Positions 10,801 through 18,207 of a DNA stretch of 38,704 nt are shown one piece after another (within the stretch, counting starts at the first letter, position 1; each line of letters opens with the position of its first letter). The DNA is from Acidobacteriota bacterium (GTDB lineage: Bacteria > Actinomycetota > Acidimicrobiia > Acidimicrobiales > Palsa-688): positions 1 to 38,704 of the forward strand of contig JAGWSF010000047.1 of NCBI GenBank assembly GCA_028876385.1, written 5' to 3'. The translations under genes were made by a program, and so were the position numbers. The notes under the pieces were generated by a model, which was not told the DNA's origin, did no database searches, and was given only the letters and a program-made list of their open reading frames with translations.

Positions 10801-13590
10801 TCGGGCACGACCAACACGGTGTCCTATGCCCACGTGGCCGGACCGGTGACCATCGACCTCACCACCGACACGGTGACCGGCGCCAGCGGCAGCCCCGACA
10901 CCTTCAGCTTCTCCAACGCCCCCACCGTTCAAGGCTCGCCCCTTAACGACACCTTCTACGTGGGGACCGGCAGCGTGGTGCTCCAAGGAGGGGGCGGGCA
11001 GGACACCATCGACCTGTCCAAGGTGCCGGCCCCGGCGTCGGGCACCACCGGGGTGACCGTCGACATGCAGAACGGCCTCATCTCCGGGTCGACCATCTCC
11101 GGCGTCAGCTTCACCCCCTGCGCGGTCGCCGCCACGCCGTCCGAGCTGTGCATCGGCAAGATCGTCGGTACCGCCCAGAACGACACGTTCCTCGTCAACG
11201 CCAACCAGTTGACCCTCGCCGGGGTCCTGAACCTCATCGGTGGCGGCGGGACCGACACCCTCAACCTGTCCAACCTTCCCGCCAGCGTCACCGTCCACAT
11301 GCCGACCGGCACGGCGGGATGCGTCGTCGCCGGGGTGACGGCGCCCGTCAGCCCCTGTGCCAGCCCGGCCACCAGCGGCATCACCCTCACCCAGATCGCC
11401 AACCTGGTGGGGACCACCGCCGGGGGCGACTACGTGGTCGCCGGCTCGGGGACGGAGTCCCTCGTCGAGGGGGGCGCCACCCCCGGCACCCTCGACCTCA
11501 CCACGTCGGCCTTTGGCACCAACGTGACCGTGTCGGGGGGCAGCGGGACCGGAACGGTGACCAACACCCTGGCCACGATCAACGACACCGTGATCGGCTT
11601 CGCCAAGTTCATCGGCGCAACCTGCGCCTCGACGGCCACCTCGTGCACCCTGGCCGACACCTTCACCCAGACCGGCCCCGGAAACTTCAACTTCGTCGGT
11701 GGCGCCGGCACCAACAGCCTCACCTTGAACAGCGGGCTACTGGCCAACGCCACCGTCACCTTGGGGGCGGCGGCCGGGTCCTGCCCCGTCGGGTCGAGCA
11801 GCGGGACGGTCGTGCTGAGCGGGGTGGTCAACGACTCGTTCTCCTGCATCACCGGGGTGACCTCCACCAGCCCCCTCACCTACCTGGTCAACCCGGGCGA
11901 ATCGGTGAACATCAACGGGGGTAACACCGGCACCCTCGAGCTGTGCAACGCCTCGCTCACCTGCACCCTCCCCACGGGGGGTGTGAAGATCGACCTCACC
12001 GCCGGCGTGGCGGGAGGGGCTGCGGCGGGATCGGTGGCGGGATCGGGTTACAACTTCAGCTTCAGCGGCATGACCGCCATATCCGGCACCGGTCTCGGTG
12101 ACCTGTTCGTCGCCGGCCCGGGCAACTACAGCCTGAGCGAGCCCGGCGGCAGCAACGGCATCACGTTCGCCAGCTTCACGGTCCCCGTCACCGTCAACGA
12201 CTCCCAGTCGAGCTACACCCTGCCCGGGACCACCACCCAGGTCGCCGCCGGCACCGCCACCAGCACCCAGGGCACCATCCAGCTGAGCGGTATCAGCAAC
12301 ATCACCGCCACCAAGAGCTACAACGACACCATCGTCGCCGGCTCCGGCCCGGCCACCCTGATCGGTGGCGGCGGTAACGACCGATTCGTCCTGACGGGTG
12401 GCACCGACTACGTCTACGGCGGCACCGGAAACGCCATCTTGGATCTGTCGCAGATCACTGCCCCCATCGCCTTGGATCTGGGGACATCGAGCCTGCAGAA
12501 CCTCGGTTCGGGCGCCGGATCGGTGGCCATCGTCGGAGGCAACTTCACCACCGTCTACGGCTCCCAGGGAGGGAGCCAGATATGGGGCGGGAACGGCAAC
12601 CTCACCATCATCGGCAGCTCCGCCGCCGACTGGTTGGCGGCGGGCACCGGCAACCAGACCCTCACCGGTGGCGGCGGTTCGGACACCCTCGTCGGTGGCG
12701 TCGGCAACGACAACCTCCAAGGGGGTGGTCAGTCGGTGGTCTTCACCCCGGGCACCGGGCTGGACATCCTGACCAGCACCGGGGGATCCAACACCCTCGA
12801 CTACACCGGCGCCCCCAACGCCGTGCAGGTGAACCTGGCCCCGAGCAACGTGGCCATCCCCGCCGGTGAGCCTTTCGGCCCGACCTCGGTGCCGGGTAAC
12901 ACCGCGACCGGCGGCTGGGCGGTCGGCGCTTCGGCCAACCTGGTCAACGCCGGTATCACCACCGTCCGCGGTACCGCCGGGCCCGACCTGTACATCGCCT
13001 ACAACAACGACACGGTCACCGGGCAGGGAGGCAACGACCTGTTCGTGGTGGACGGCAACAACAACACGCTGACCGCCGCCAACGGCACCGCTTCCACCTT
13101 CTTGTACCTGGCCGCCGGGAACAACACCATCTACGGCGGCGGGAACTCCACCGTGGACTTCTCCCAGTACACCGGGGCGGTGACCGTCGACCTCCAGCAC
13201 GGGACGGCCATCGACCACTCCGGGGCGTGGACCTGGGCGCTCAAGAACGTGGTGAACATCGTGGGGGCCACCGGCCGGGGCAACATCCTCATCGGCGGCG
13301 GGCCGGGCGGCACGATAGTCGGCCTCGGTCAGGGTGACGTGCTCCAAGCCGGCTCCAGCGGCGGTGACACGCTCATCAACAAGGGAACCGGTGGCGACAC
13401 CTTCTGCGCCATGCAATCGTGCGAGTACGGGGGGACGACCACGGCCGGGGGCAACACGATCATCGCCACCCAGGGCGGGGCGATCAACTACATATTCGCC
13501 CAGAACTCGGCGGTCGACACCATAGAAGTGGCCGCCAACTCGGCCGATCAGCTGGTAACCGACCCGACGGACAAGGTTCTGGTCGCCTAA
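4882..13590 (+). CDS. Giant secreted repeat protein with RTX-like Gly/Asp-rich motifs (2902 aa)
   Basis: It starts with a clear signal peptide (MSRRLLSTG, then IRLLLLLLGGLVALALA, with cleavage near AFA-ATS at ~41). The rest is almost wholly Gly/Thr/Asn/Ser/Asp-rich repeat sequence of short beta strands, e.g. VIGGPGSDTFYISGSNNTF and, near residues 2594-2615, GGGGSDTLVGGVGNDNL, which resembles haemolysin-type calcium-binding (RTX) nonapeptides. A 373-aa super-repeat recurs about three times from residue ~927. Cys pairs recur in CATAICD-like loops. No sorting signal or membrane anchor is visible at the C-terminus (it ends DPTDKVLVA). Lys and Arg are rare, giving an acidic protein. The reading frame is open for 8.7 kb without interruption. 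ATG 4882 overlaps the upstream stop by ATGA, so the two secreted proteins are coupled. Role unknown; an adhesin or surface-layer-like fibre is inference. Confidence 0.85.
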   Translation: MSRRLLSTGIRLLLLLLGGLVALALATVAGSALHAGRAFAATSTSCAVDGTNANQEDITLGDGTTALSNSAGTLVVSNSTNCTGITLGASHITVINFTSVSTAATLTLDDTATLFPCAVTFQGDLSPSGKPASTPVTLLGAAAKEVDIGSNGVNLDGTDCTTAGGYTAGTLTGITDYTVVGGAGAPVLSAGGDNGTGGPVTLSAILNGQAGTTPASFVAGDSSETFQTSAATGATLDFSSVNCPGTPCSLLINQTNSSLSSPSVPQNTALLSYGTSGGTYTYDFTTGGTAFNHVIGNPNITSTFDVASSASVAIEGNVTLAGTSTGTYHVTATGSNNTIQAGPGAEAFGTTTTSVSGSNMTVIGGPGSDTFYISGSNNTFKAGAGGDAFNVPSGTGNSVDFSAVNTSTNRLAVNLASGSGNVGGVIYSFTSAAFTHVTGATGGNTDFTAGASGGFTIVGQGSGNTATFNGASPVVVDLSGTSQSSLSGFPGFTIQNGQALVAAPTTNTTCATAAICDTFTDITSVTGPSVGGSVFYAGPSGTSYSFTSQGNGNSFIGDTTANACSSACSYTFSPGTATGNQAVAGSGTENFTITGTGLTVIGGPGTDTFFVSGDSNTFRAGSGADNVYETGSGNTVDFSNVATTSSAPLYVDVNGGPQTVGAISLNSGIAATATITYVFQTAPNSNDSSPFTTVIGPLTQGFSNFYVGPTPGLTITGQGTGNTITFVSNTVPVAVNLSAASPTLAAYPTFALGPNKVLVTANPGVLATCDATICDTITGILTVTASAGGSTFYAGSLAGPYNFTSAGNGNSFYGGSGFDNFKGNGSNDTFTAGTGGGTFQESTSGTGNTIDFSNVAITPATQELLVNVSGSNGTISNDTAAVLTGATTQVTYTFTVGSFSTFMGSTSGGTTFQGGFSGGFKLEGGGTGNTLDFSEYSASSGTTLTVCTAVLTTVNPKCLNGGEAILGTGATVTFSNIQSFTGLSQSGTSTRFVAGDATGGLTFTGVGGTNTADFTPAAQGVKIDLSSTSGNVTFAGTTPPAPDTIVGISNVFGSAHGGNYFTAGATTETFGDTGTTPTDTVDFSKVNAGNGAVLTINVSPVGTADQATLQNSPVTYTFSANATKLIGSAGGFTTFLAGSTGGFTFTGQSANNSISFSTDTSSVVVNLSSGTYLSTTYGTVNQGTAVVATGQSDALIGTISTITGSGVGGDVFVAGAGNETFLLGKSGVAQETIDFANLGNAVLVVNVSSPGQSPQSTLYGTATSNGSTYDFTNFDSAAITFIGSSNGSTTFYAGSTADTFTGQAGASNTLSFADASQTSLALCIVALTGTCSGADQAKLGSGTVISFSGITTFYGLSGSTSTTRFVAGDGTTGLTFNGAGGANTADFTPAVNGVDINLSISTNNVTFTGTAAANPADTLVGISNVIGSQNGHNYFTAGSTTGTFGDVGTSRTDTLDFSTVSAGNGAVLTINVSAVGNSDQATLQNSAVTYSFSANVTTFIGSNGGYTTFLAGSSGGFNFNGQSTNNSVSFSTDTSPVVVNLSGSTWTSGATSLPANTVLVGTGTCPTACDVLTSITTVTGSGAGGDTFVAGGTSETFLSGRAGAAETIDFSNLLTAVTVNVSSPGQSPQSTAYGTATGGPNTYNFTNFDTAPITFVGSPTGSTFYAGSTGDTFNGKSASDTLSFADASGTSLSVCLVSTGTSPCGGQANLGSGTTVSFSGIKTFFGLSAANTTTTFVLDDSAASGGKVLNGVGGTNTANYSAAAGGVHINLSSTNNNVTFTGASVGVAADTLVGIPNVVGSAAGHNVFIVGTGSETFGDTGAVGGDTINFTAVTGTTSTSGGQLTVNDTPANTPIAAYSAAFGSTTYTFQTGGAGFTTLIGAGSGFTTFLAPGQSGGISFEGQGPGNIISFASDLTGLSVDMTTGAVQILNGTTTVGTDTLLAFGGALDFAKVIGSTGPNTFYGGLTGTEFTASGTTNTVSYAHVAGPVTIDLTTDTVTGASGSPDTFSFSNAPTVQGSPLNDTFYVGTGSVVLQGGGGQDTIDLSKVPAPASGTTGVTVDMQNGLISGSTISGVSFTPCAVAATPSELCIGKIVGTAQNDTFLVNANQLTLAGVLNLIGGGGTDTLNLSNLPASVTVHMPTGTAGCVVAGVTAPVSPCASPATSGITLTQIANLVGTTAGGDYVVAGSGTESLVEGGATPGTLDLTTSAFGTNVTVSGGSGTGTVTNTLATINDTVIGFAKFIGATCASTATSCTLADTFTQTGPGNFNFVGGAGTNSLTLNSGLLANATVTLGAAAGSCPVGSSSGTVVLSGVVNDSFSCITGVTSTSPLTYLVNPGESVNINGGNTGTLELCNASLTCTLPTGGVKIDLTAGVAGGAAAGSVAGSGYNFSFSGMTAISGTGLGDLFVAGPGNYSLSEPGGSNGITFASFTVPVTVNDSQSSYTLPGTTTQVAAGTATSTQGTIQLSGISNITATKSYNDTIVAGSGPATLIGGGGNDRFVLTGGTDYVYGGTGNAILDLSQITAPIALDLGTSSLQNLGSGAGSVAIVGGNFTTVYGSQGGSQIWGGNGNLTIIGSSAADWLAAGTGNQTLTGGGGSDTLVGGVGNDNLQGGGQSVVFTPGTGLDILTSTGGSNTLDYTGAPNAVQVNLAPSNVAIPAGEPFGPTSVPGNTATGGWAVGASANLVNAGITTVRGTAGPDLYIAYNNDTVTGQGGNDLFVVDGNNNTLTAANGTASTFLYLAAGNNTIYGGGNSTVDFSQYTGAVTVDLQHGTAIDHSGAWTWALKNVVNIVGATGRGNILIGGGPGGTIVGLGQGDVLQAGSSGGDTLINKGTGGDTFCAMQSCEYGGTTTAGGNTIIATQGGAINYIFAQNSAVDTIEVAANSADQLVTDPTDKVLVA
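7660..10640 (+). repeat. 1119-bp (373-aa) super-repeat, about 2.7 copies
   Basis: Equivalent codons after the GG(T/A)NTA(D/N) motif lie at 7921, 9040 and 10159, exactly 1119 bp apart both times. Flanking motifs recur in the same order: NTLxF, TRFVAGD, NTADFTPA, DT(I/L)VGI(S/P)NV, ETFGD, TTFLAG and SSPGQSPQST. The outer boundaries are approximate. Confidence 0.75.
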
Positions 13591-13593
13591 GCG

Positions 13594-14952
13594 ATGTCGG
13601 TCATCGCCGCACTTCAGGGTGCAGAGAGTCTGACGGTCGATCCCGGCCGGGAAACCAGCTGCGAGTTGAGCCTGTCCAACACGGGCACCATCGTCGAGCA
13701 GTTCTCCATACTCGTGCTCGGCGACGCCGCCGGTTGGGTCCGGGCCGAGCCCCCGGTGGTCTCGATGTTCCCCGGGGCGCAGCAGACGGTGACCCTGCGC
13801 TTCGCCCCACCCCGCGACCACACCACCCTGGCCGGCGAGCTGCCCTTCGCCATCAAGGTGATCCCTTCCAACGAGCCTGAGGAATCGGTCACCGAAGAAG
13901 GCGTAATCACCGTCGGAAGTTTCAACGACGTCGGCGCCGAGCTCCTGCCCCGCCAGCCCATCGGCCGGGTCGTCGGCCGCCAGCGGCTGGCCATCGACAG
14001 CCGGGGCAATATCCCGCTGCCGGTGGTCTTCACCGCTATCGATCCCTCCGACGCCCTCCGGTTCCGGTTCCGCCCGCCGCGCCTCACCACCGCCCCCGGG
14101 GCCGCCCACTTCGTACGCGTCAGCATCCGACCGCGCCATCGTTTCTGGCGGGGCCACGAGCAGATGAAGCCGTACCAGGTGACGGTGGCCGCGGAGGGGG
14201 AGAGACCGCTCGTCCTCGACGGCCAGTTCCGCCAGCGGCCGGTTCTGCCCAGGTGGTTCTTCGGTCTGATCGGGCTCATCGCGCTTGCCGTCCTGGTCTG
14301 GTTCTTCATCCTCAAGCCAGCCGTACACGACACCGCGGTCAACGCCAACAAGGCGGCGCTAGCCGCCCAGCAACAGCAGACCAACGCCCTTAAGAGCGCC
14401 GTAACCAACGCCCAGAACTCGGCCAACAGCGCCAACCAGGCGGCCAGCGCGGCCCTGTCGGCCACCGGCAAGACCACCACCACCAGCTCGACGACCACCA
14501 CCGTGAAGCCGACCACCACGACGACGGCCACCCCGGTTGCCACCGCGGCCGCACCGACGACGCTTCCGCCCCCGGTCACCGTCTCCACCGACGGGCATCT
14601 CGAGGCGGTGGCGGCCCCGGGTTCGTCGGCGACGGTTCCCACGCCCCCGGTGGCGAGCGGCTCGACCCTGACCATCAGCGACCTGATAATCCAGAACATC
14701 TCGGGTTCGCAGGGCACGGCCCGCCTCGAGCGGGTGATCCCCGGCCAGCCCACCCAGGAGCTCCTGATCGAGAACCTGGGGAGCCTCACCGACAAGGAGT
14801 ACACGTTTCCGACGCCGGTGGTCTTCACCCACGACCAGCAGCTGCAGCTTCGGGTCGACTGCTCGGGGAACCAGACGGCGTGCGACGTGGGCGTGTACTA
14901 CACGGGCCCGCTCACCGAGCCCCAGTCGGCCACGACCACGACCATACCCTGA
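13594..14952 (+). CDS. One-pass membrane protein with two cytoplasmic Ig/FixG-like domains and a Thr-rich outer stalk
   Basis: 452 aa. No signal peptide. Residues ~1-110 and ~115-210 look like two Ig/FixG-like beta domains (e.g. LTVDPGRETSCELSLSNTGT; MFPGAQQTVTLRFAPPR). Arg-rich sequence leads into one transmembrane helix at 221-241 (WFFGLIGLIALAVLVWFFIL). By the positive-inside rule the N-terminal domains face the cytoplasm. Outside follow a coiled-coil-like A/N/Q stretch, a Thr-rich linker with runs of T, and a final beta domain with two Cys in a CSGNQTAC loop. From memory, proteins of this shape, often labelled 'hydrolytic protein' without enzymatic evidence, accompany actinobacterial CIS loci. 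The gene starts 3 bp after the giant-protein stop with no clear SD, suggesting coupling. A docking or anchoring role is inference. Confidence 0.8.
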   Translation: MSVIAALQGAESLTVDPGRETSCELSLSNTGTIVEQFSILVLGDAAGWVRAEPPVVSMFPGAQQTVTLRFAPPRDHTTLAGELPFAIKVIPSNEPEESVTEEGVITVGSFNDVGAELLPRQPIGRVVGRQRLAIDSRGNIPLPVVFTAIDPSDALRFRFRPPRLTTAPGAAHFVRVSIRPRHRFWRGHEQMKPYQVTVAAEGERPLVLDGQFRQRPVLPRWFFGLIGLIALAVLVWFFILKPAVHDTAVNANKAALAAQQQQTNALKSAVTNAQNSANSANQAASAALSATGKTTTTSSTTTTVKPTTTTTATPVATAAAPTTLPPPVTVSTDGHLEAVAAPGSSATVPTPPVASGSTLTISDLIIQNISGSQGTARLERVIPGQPTQELLIENLGSLTDKEYTFPTPVVFTHDQQLQLRVDCSGNQTACDVGVYYTGPLTEPQSATTTTIP

Positions 14953-15019
14953 GCCCGCAAGGCGCAGGCTGACGATAGGCTGTCACTCGCCAGGATAAGG
15001 TCATCAAAATGAGAAGGGG

Positions 15020-18010
15020 ATGGGGCGCGCCGCCGTGGCTGATGCCCACGACATCGATGCATCGCCGGAGTCCGTAGGGTCAGGGGCTGAGCCGCCTCGC
15101 CGGGGTATCGGCCTGGTCCGGGACCGGCTGACCAGCCGGCTGCTCGACCCTGCCCACTTCCGGGTCGGGTGGATCGTGGCCCCCGCCGGATCGGGCAAGA
15201 CCCGGCTCCTGGCTCACGTAGCCGACCGCTATCGAGGTCCCCTGGCGTGGTGCGACCCGCCTGACCCCCTGCCCCGCTCGGAAGGGGCGCTGGCCGCCTG
15301 GATCTGGGAGGGACTGGTCGCCGGCGGCGTCGAGGGCGCAGGGAGCGAGCCCCCCGGCGGCCTGTCCGAACTGCTCCGGCTGCCCATCGAGACGCCGCGC
15401 CCGCTCATAGTCGTCCTCGACGACGTTCACCTGCTCGACGGCAGCGAGGCCGAAGCCGCCCTCGACTCCCTGGTCGCCCGCCTGCCCGGCGGGTGGCGCC
15501 TGGTGATGGCTTCGCGCATCAACCTGGCCATCGACCTGTCCCGCCTGCGGGTGTCGGGCGAGGTGGTCGACATCGGGCCCGACGAGCTGCGCTTTCGCAC
15601 CTGGGAGGTCGAGGAGCTGTTCCGCGACGTCTACCGGGAGCCGCTCCTCCCCGAGGACGTGGCCGCCCTGACCCGGCGCACCTCGGGGTGGGCGGCCTAC
15701 CTGCAGATGTTCTTCCTGGCCACCTCCCGGCGGCCCCAGGCCGAACGTCGCATGGTCCTCGGCACCCTCGCCCACCGGACCCGGCTGGTCAGCGAGTACC
15801 TGGGGCGTCACGTGCTGTCCGGGCTCGACCCGGCGCTACAGGACTTCCTCGTGCGCACCAGCGCCCTGCGCCGACCGAGCAGCCGCCTGGCCGACGAGTA
15901 CCTCGGGTGGGAGGACGGGAGCGCCGCCATCCTGGCCGAGCTGGAGCGACGGCAGCTGTTCACCGAGCGCCTGGCCGACGACTCCTACCGCTACCACGCC
16001 GTCATGGTCACCCATCTCGACTCCAAACTGGTCGAGACGCTCGGGTTGGAGCGGGCCCGCGCCGAGCACCGCCGGGCCGGGACCCTGCTCGAGCGGGAAC
16101 GGCTGATGGAGGAGGCCCTGGCCGCCTACGCCCGGGCCGAGGACTGGGAGGGAATGGCCCGGGTGGTGGGACACCTCGGGGCGGACCACACCAACCTGGA
16201 CGACTCGTGGGCCGAGGCCCTCCCGCCGGGAGTCCTCGAATCCGATCCGCTGCTGCTGATGGCCCAGGCCCGCAGCGCCCTGTCGAGAGGAGCACTCGCC
16301 GAGAGCGCCGCCGTCCTGCGCCGCGCCGAGGCGGCGGCGGTATCGGCCACCGTCGCCGACCGCTGCCGGAGCCAGCGCGAGCAGATCCTGGCCTGGGTGG
16401 AGCCCGACCGGCCCGCCGGTGGCGACTGGTCCGGGGTGCTGCGGCGGGCCACCCAGCACCACCCCCTGCAGGGGTGCCAGACGGCCGCCGTGCTGCCCGG
16501 GCCGACGGGGCGTTTCGCCGAAGGCTGCGCGGCGCTGATCGCCGGGGAGGTGCAGGTCGCGGCCCGCACCCTGAGATCGGTCTCGGCCGACCCCGACGCC
16601 CCGAGCGCGGTGGCGGTCGCGGCGTCGTTCGTCCAGGCCGCCTGCGCCCTACTGCGCGGCCGACCGGTGACCGCCGACCTGATCGCCCGGCTGCGGGAGG
16701 ACACCGAGGTGGCCGGGATGCGGTGGCTGGGGCGCATCGCCCGGGCCGGCCTGGCCGGGACCGACCCCGAGGCCGACGAGACCGTGGACGACCTCATCGG
16801 TGCCTGCGACCGCCAGGGGGACCGCTGGGGCTCGGCGGTGATCAGCGCCATCGACGGCTTCCGGCACCTGTGCCGACGAGACCCGGGCGCCGAAGCGATC
16901 CTGGCCCGCGCCGCCGACGCCGCCGCCGTCCTCGGGGCCGGCGCCCTGGAGGCGTCCCTCGCCGGTTACGCCGCGGTGGCCGCGGTCGCTTCCGGACGAA
17001 CCCTGGCGGCCGGGGCCCACATCGGGCGGGCCCGGGCTCTCGGAGCGGCCCTGGAAGTGCCGTGGGCCAGCGCGCTGGCCGCGCTGGCCTCGGGCGACGC
17101 CCGCCTCGAGGCCGAGGCTCGGGCCTACTTCGAGCGGGTCGGCGCCTGGGAGTGGCATCAGGCGCTCGTGGCCGTTGCCACCCCGCCCGCCGACTGGTCG
17201 GCGGCCCCCCCGAAGCCGCCCCCGACCGTCGCCGGTGCGACCCCGGAGAGCGGGGACGGACCGGCGGGGGGCGACGGACCGGCCGTCCCGGTAGCGCCCG
17301 ACGGCGTGACCCGGCTGCACTGCATGGGGGAGTACCTGCTCGAGATAGATGGCCGGCGGGTCGACGACGGAGCGGCCAAGCCCATGGAGCGGGCCCTTCT
17401 CTACATGCTCTCCATGCGGGCCGGCACCGGGGTCCACCGCGAGACCCTCGTCGCCGCCCTGTGGCCCGACGCCGACGCCGAGGTCGGGCTCCACCGCCTC
17501 CAGGTGGCGGTCTCGTCCCTGCGGCGCCTGGTGGCGGTGACGGGAGCCGACGCCAACGAGATCATCCTGCGTCGGGGTCACACCTACCGCCTGGCCCTCC
17601 CGGCCGGATCGCGGGTCGATCTGGCCGAGTTCGAGCAGGCCATCACCCGGGCCGAAGCGGCCCGGGCCGTGGGCGATTCGGTCACCGAACGGGCCGCCCT
17701 GGAACAGGCCTTGGCGGCCTACGGCGGAGCCCTCCTGCCGGGGGCAGGGGCGGCCGAGTGGGCGGTGGAGGCCCGGCGCTGGCTGACCGCGGCCTACAGC
17801 GACGCCACGGCCCGGCTCAGCGCCCTGCTCATCGGGGCGGGAGAGCCCCGCCCGGCGGTGCGGGTGGCCCGGGCCGGGCTCGGCGTCGACCGCTACCGCG
17901 ACGACCTGTGGAAACTGCTGATCGAGGCCGCCGAAATGGGCGGCAGCCAGGCCGAGGCCGAGCAGGCCCGCCGGGACTACGACGCCGTCCTCAACGATCT
18001 CGGGGTCTGA
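15020..18010 (+). CDS. STAND/MalT-like ATPase with C-terminal SARP-type DNA-binding and BTAD domains
   Basis: 996 aa. The N-terminal NTPase has Walker A APAGSGKT at 54-61 and Walker B LIVVLDDVH with Asp134-Asp135, then a winged-helix-like GWAAYLQMFF region and a long alpha-helical Ala/Arg-rich repeat region typical of MalT-type signal-sensing proteins. Instead of the usual C-terminal LuxR helix-turn-helix, residues ~763-860 form an OmpR/SARP-like DNA-binding domain (LHCMGEYLLEIDGRRV, then LVAALWPDADAEVGLHRLQV, then LRRGHTYRLAL), followed by a BTAD (~865-996). It probably activates transcription after ligand and ATP binding. It is the first of two regulators directly upstream of the CIS genes. 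The start is uncertain: the purine-rich GAAGGGG touches ATG 15020, so GTG 15035 is also possible. Confidence 0.85.
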   Translation: MGRAAVADAHDIDASPESVGSGAEPPRRGIGLVRDRLTSRLLDPAHFRVGWIVAPAGSGKTRLLAHVADRYRGPLAWCDPPDPLPRSEGALAAWIWEGLVAGGVEGAGSEPPGGLSELLRLPIETPRPLIVVLDDVHLLDGSEAEAALDSLVARLPGGWRLVMASRINLAIDLSRLRVSGEVVDIGPDELRFRTWEVEELFRDVYREPLLPEDVAALTRRTSGWAAYLQMFFLATSRRPQAERRMVLGTLAHRTRLVSEYLGRHVLSGLDPALQDFLVRTSALRRPSSRLADEYLGWEDGSAAILAELERRQLFTERLADDSYRYHAVMVTHLDSKLVETLGLERARAEHRRAGTLLERERLMEEALAAYARAEDWEGMARVVGHLGADHTNLDDSWAEALPPGVLESDPLLLMAQARSALSRGALAESAAVLRRAEAAAVSATVADRCRSQREQILAWVEPDRPAGGDWSGVLRRATQHHPLQGCQTAAVLPGPTGRFAEGCAALIAGEVQVAARTLRSVSADPDAPSAVAVAASFVQAACALLRGRPVTADLIARLREDTEVAGMRWLGRIARAGLAGTDPEADETVDDLIGACDRQGDRWGSAVISAIDGFRHLCRRDPGAEAILARAADAAAVLGAGALEASLAGYAAVAAVASGRTLAAGAHIGRARALGAALEVPWASALAALASGDARLEAEARAYFERVGAWEWHQALVAVATPPADWSAAPPKPPPTVAGATPESGDGPAGGDGPAVPVAPDGVTRLHCMGEYLLEIDGRRVDDGAAKPMERALLYMLSMRAGTGVHRETLVAALWPDADAEVGLHRLQVAVSSLRRLVAVTGADANEIILRRGHTYRLALPAGSRVDLAEFEQAITRAEAARAVGDSVTERAALEQALAAYGGALLPGAGAAEWAVEARRWLTAAYSDATARLSALLIGAGEPRPAVRVARAGLGVDRYRDDLWKLLIEAAEMGGSQAEAEQARRDYDAVLNDLGV

Positions 18011-18016
18011 GACCCC
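18002..18016 (+). terminator. Hairpin overlapping the stop of the STAND-BTAD gene
   Basis: GGGGTC, then the TGA stop as loop, then GACCCC: a perfect 6-bp stem with a 3-nt loop and no T-run. It may be a weak terminator or simply chance in GC-rich DNA. Confidence 0.3.
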
Positions 18017-18058
18017 CCGATAGTTTCCGGCATACTTCGCGTATCCCCGCGAATAGCC

Positions 18059-18133
18059 CTCAACTACGGCTCAACGTTGCCCGAACGGACAAAAAAATGG
18101 TTCCCGTTGAGTATCCGCTGAATGCCCGTTGAG
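18059..18133 (+). promoter_or_regulatory. Candidate SARP-type operator upstream of the LuxR gene
   Basis: CTCAAC occurs at 18059-18064 and 18070-18075, an 11-bp period, i.e. a 7-mer plus 4-bp spacer as in known SARP sites. Its reverse complement occurs as CCCGTTGAG at 18103-18111 and 18125-18133, a 22-bp period (two helical turns). The second CTCAAC also leads into the palindrome CAACGTTG. The repeats lie in the 197-bp gene-free stretch between the BTAD regulator and the LuxR gene. This gap also contains A-runs at 18090-18096 and 18192-18198. Binding by the upstream regulator is inference. Confidence 0.5.
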
Positions 18134-18207
18134 GCCCACCGTGCACTATTACCCCGACGGGCTCGACCGGACGGGGTCGGGTTCTATCCGCAAAAAAAGG
18201 GGTGTCA

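Noticed and set aside
8623..11298. 891-codon open frame on the minus strand (and similar ones at 6136-8049, 2483-4978 and 11737-14328)
   Set aside because: Arg/Gly/Val-rich shadow of the repeat gene on the plus strand. It has no recognisable domain, and its internal periodicity only mirrors the sense repeats.
15493..18132. 879-codon plus-strand frame overlapping the STAND-BTAD regulator
   Set aside because: Composition is Arg/Pro/Gly-rich and lacks motifs, while the other frame has intact Walker motifs and a BTAD.
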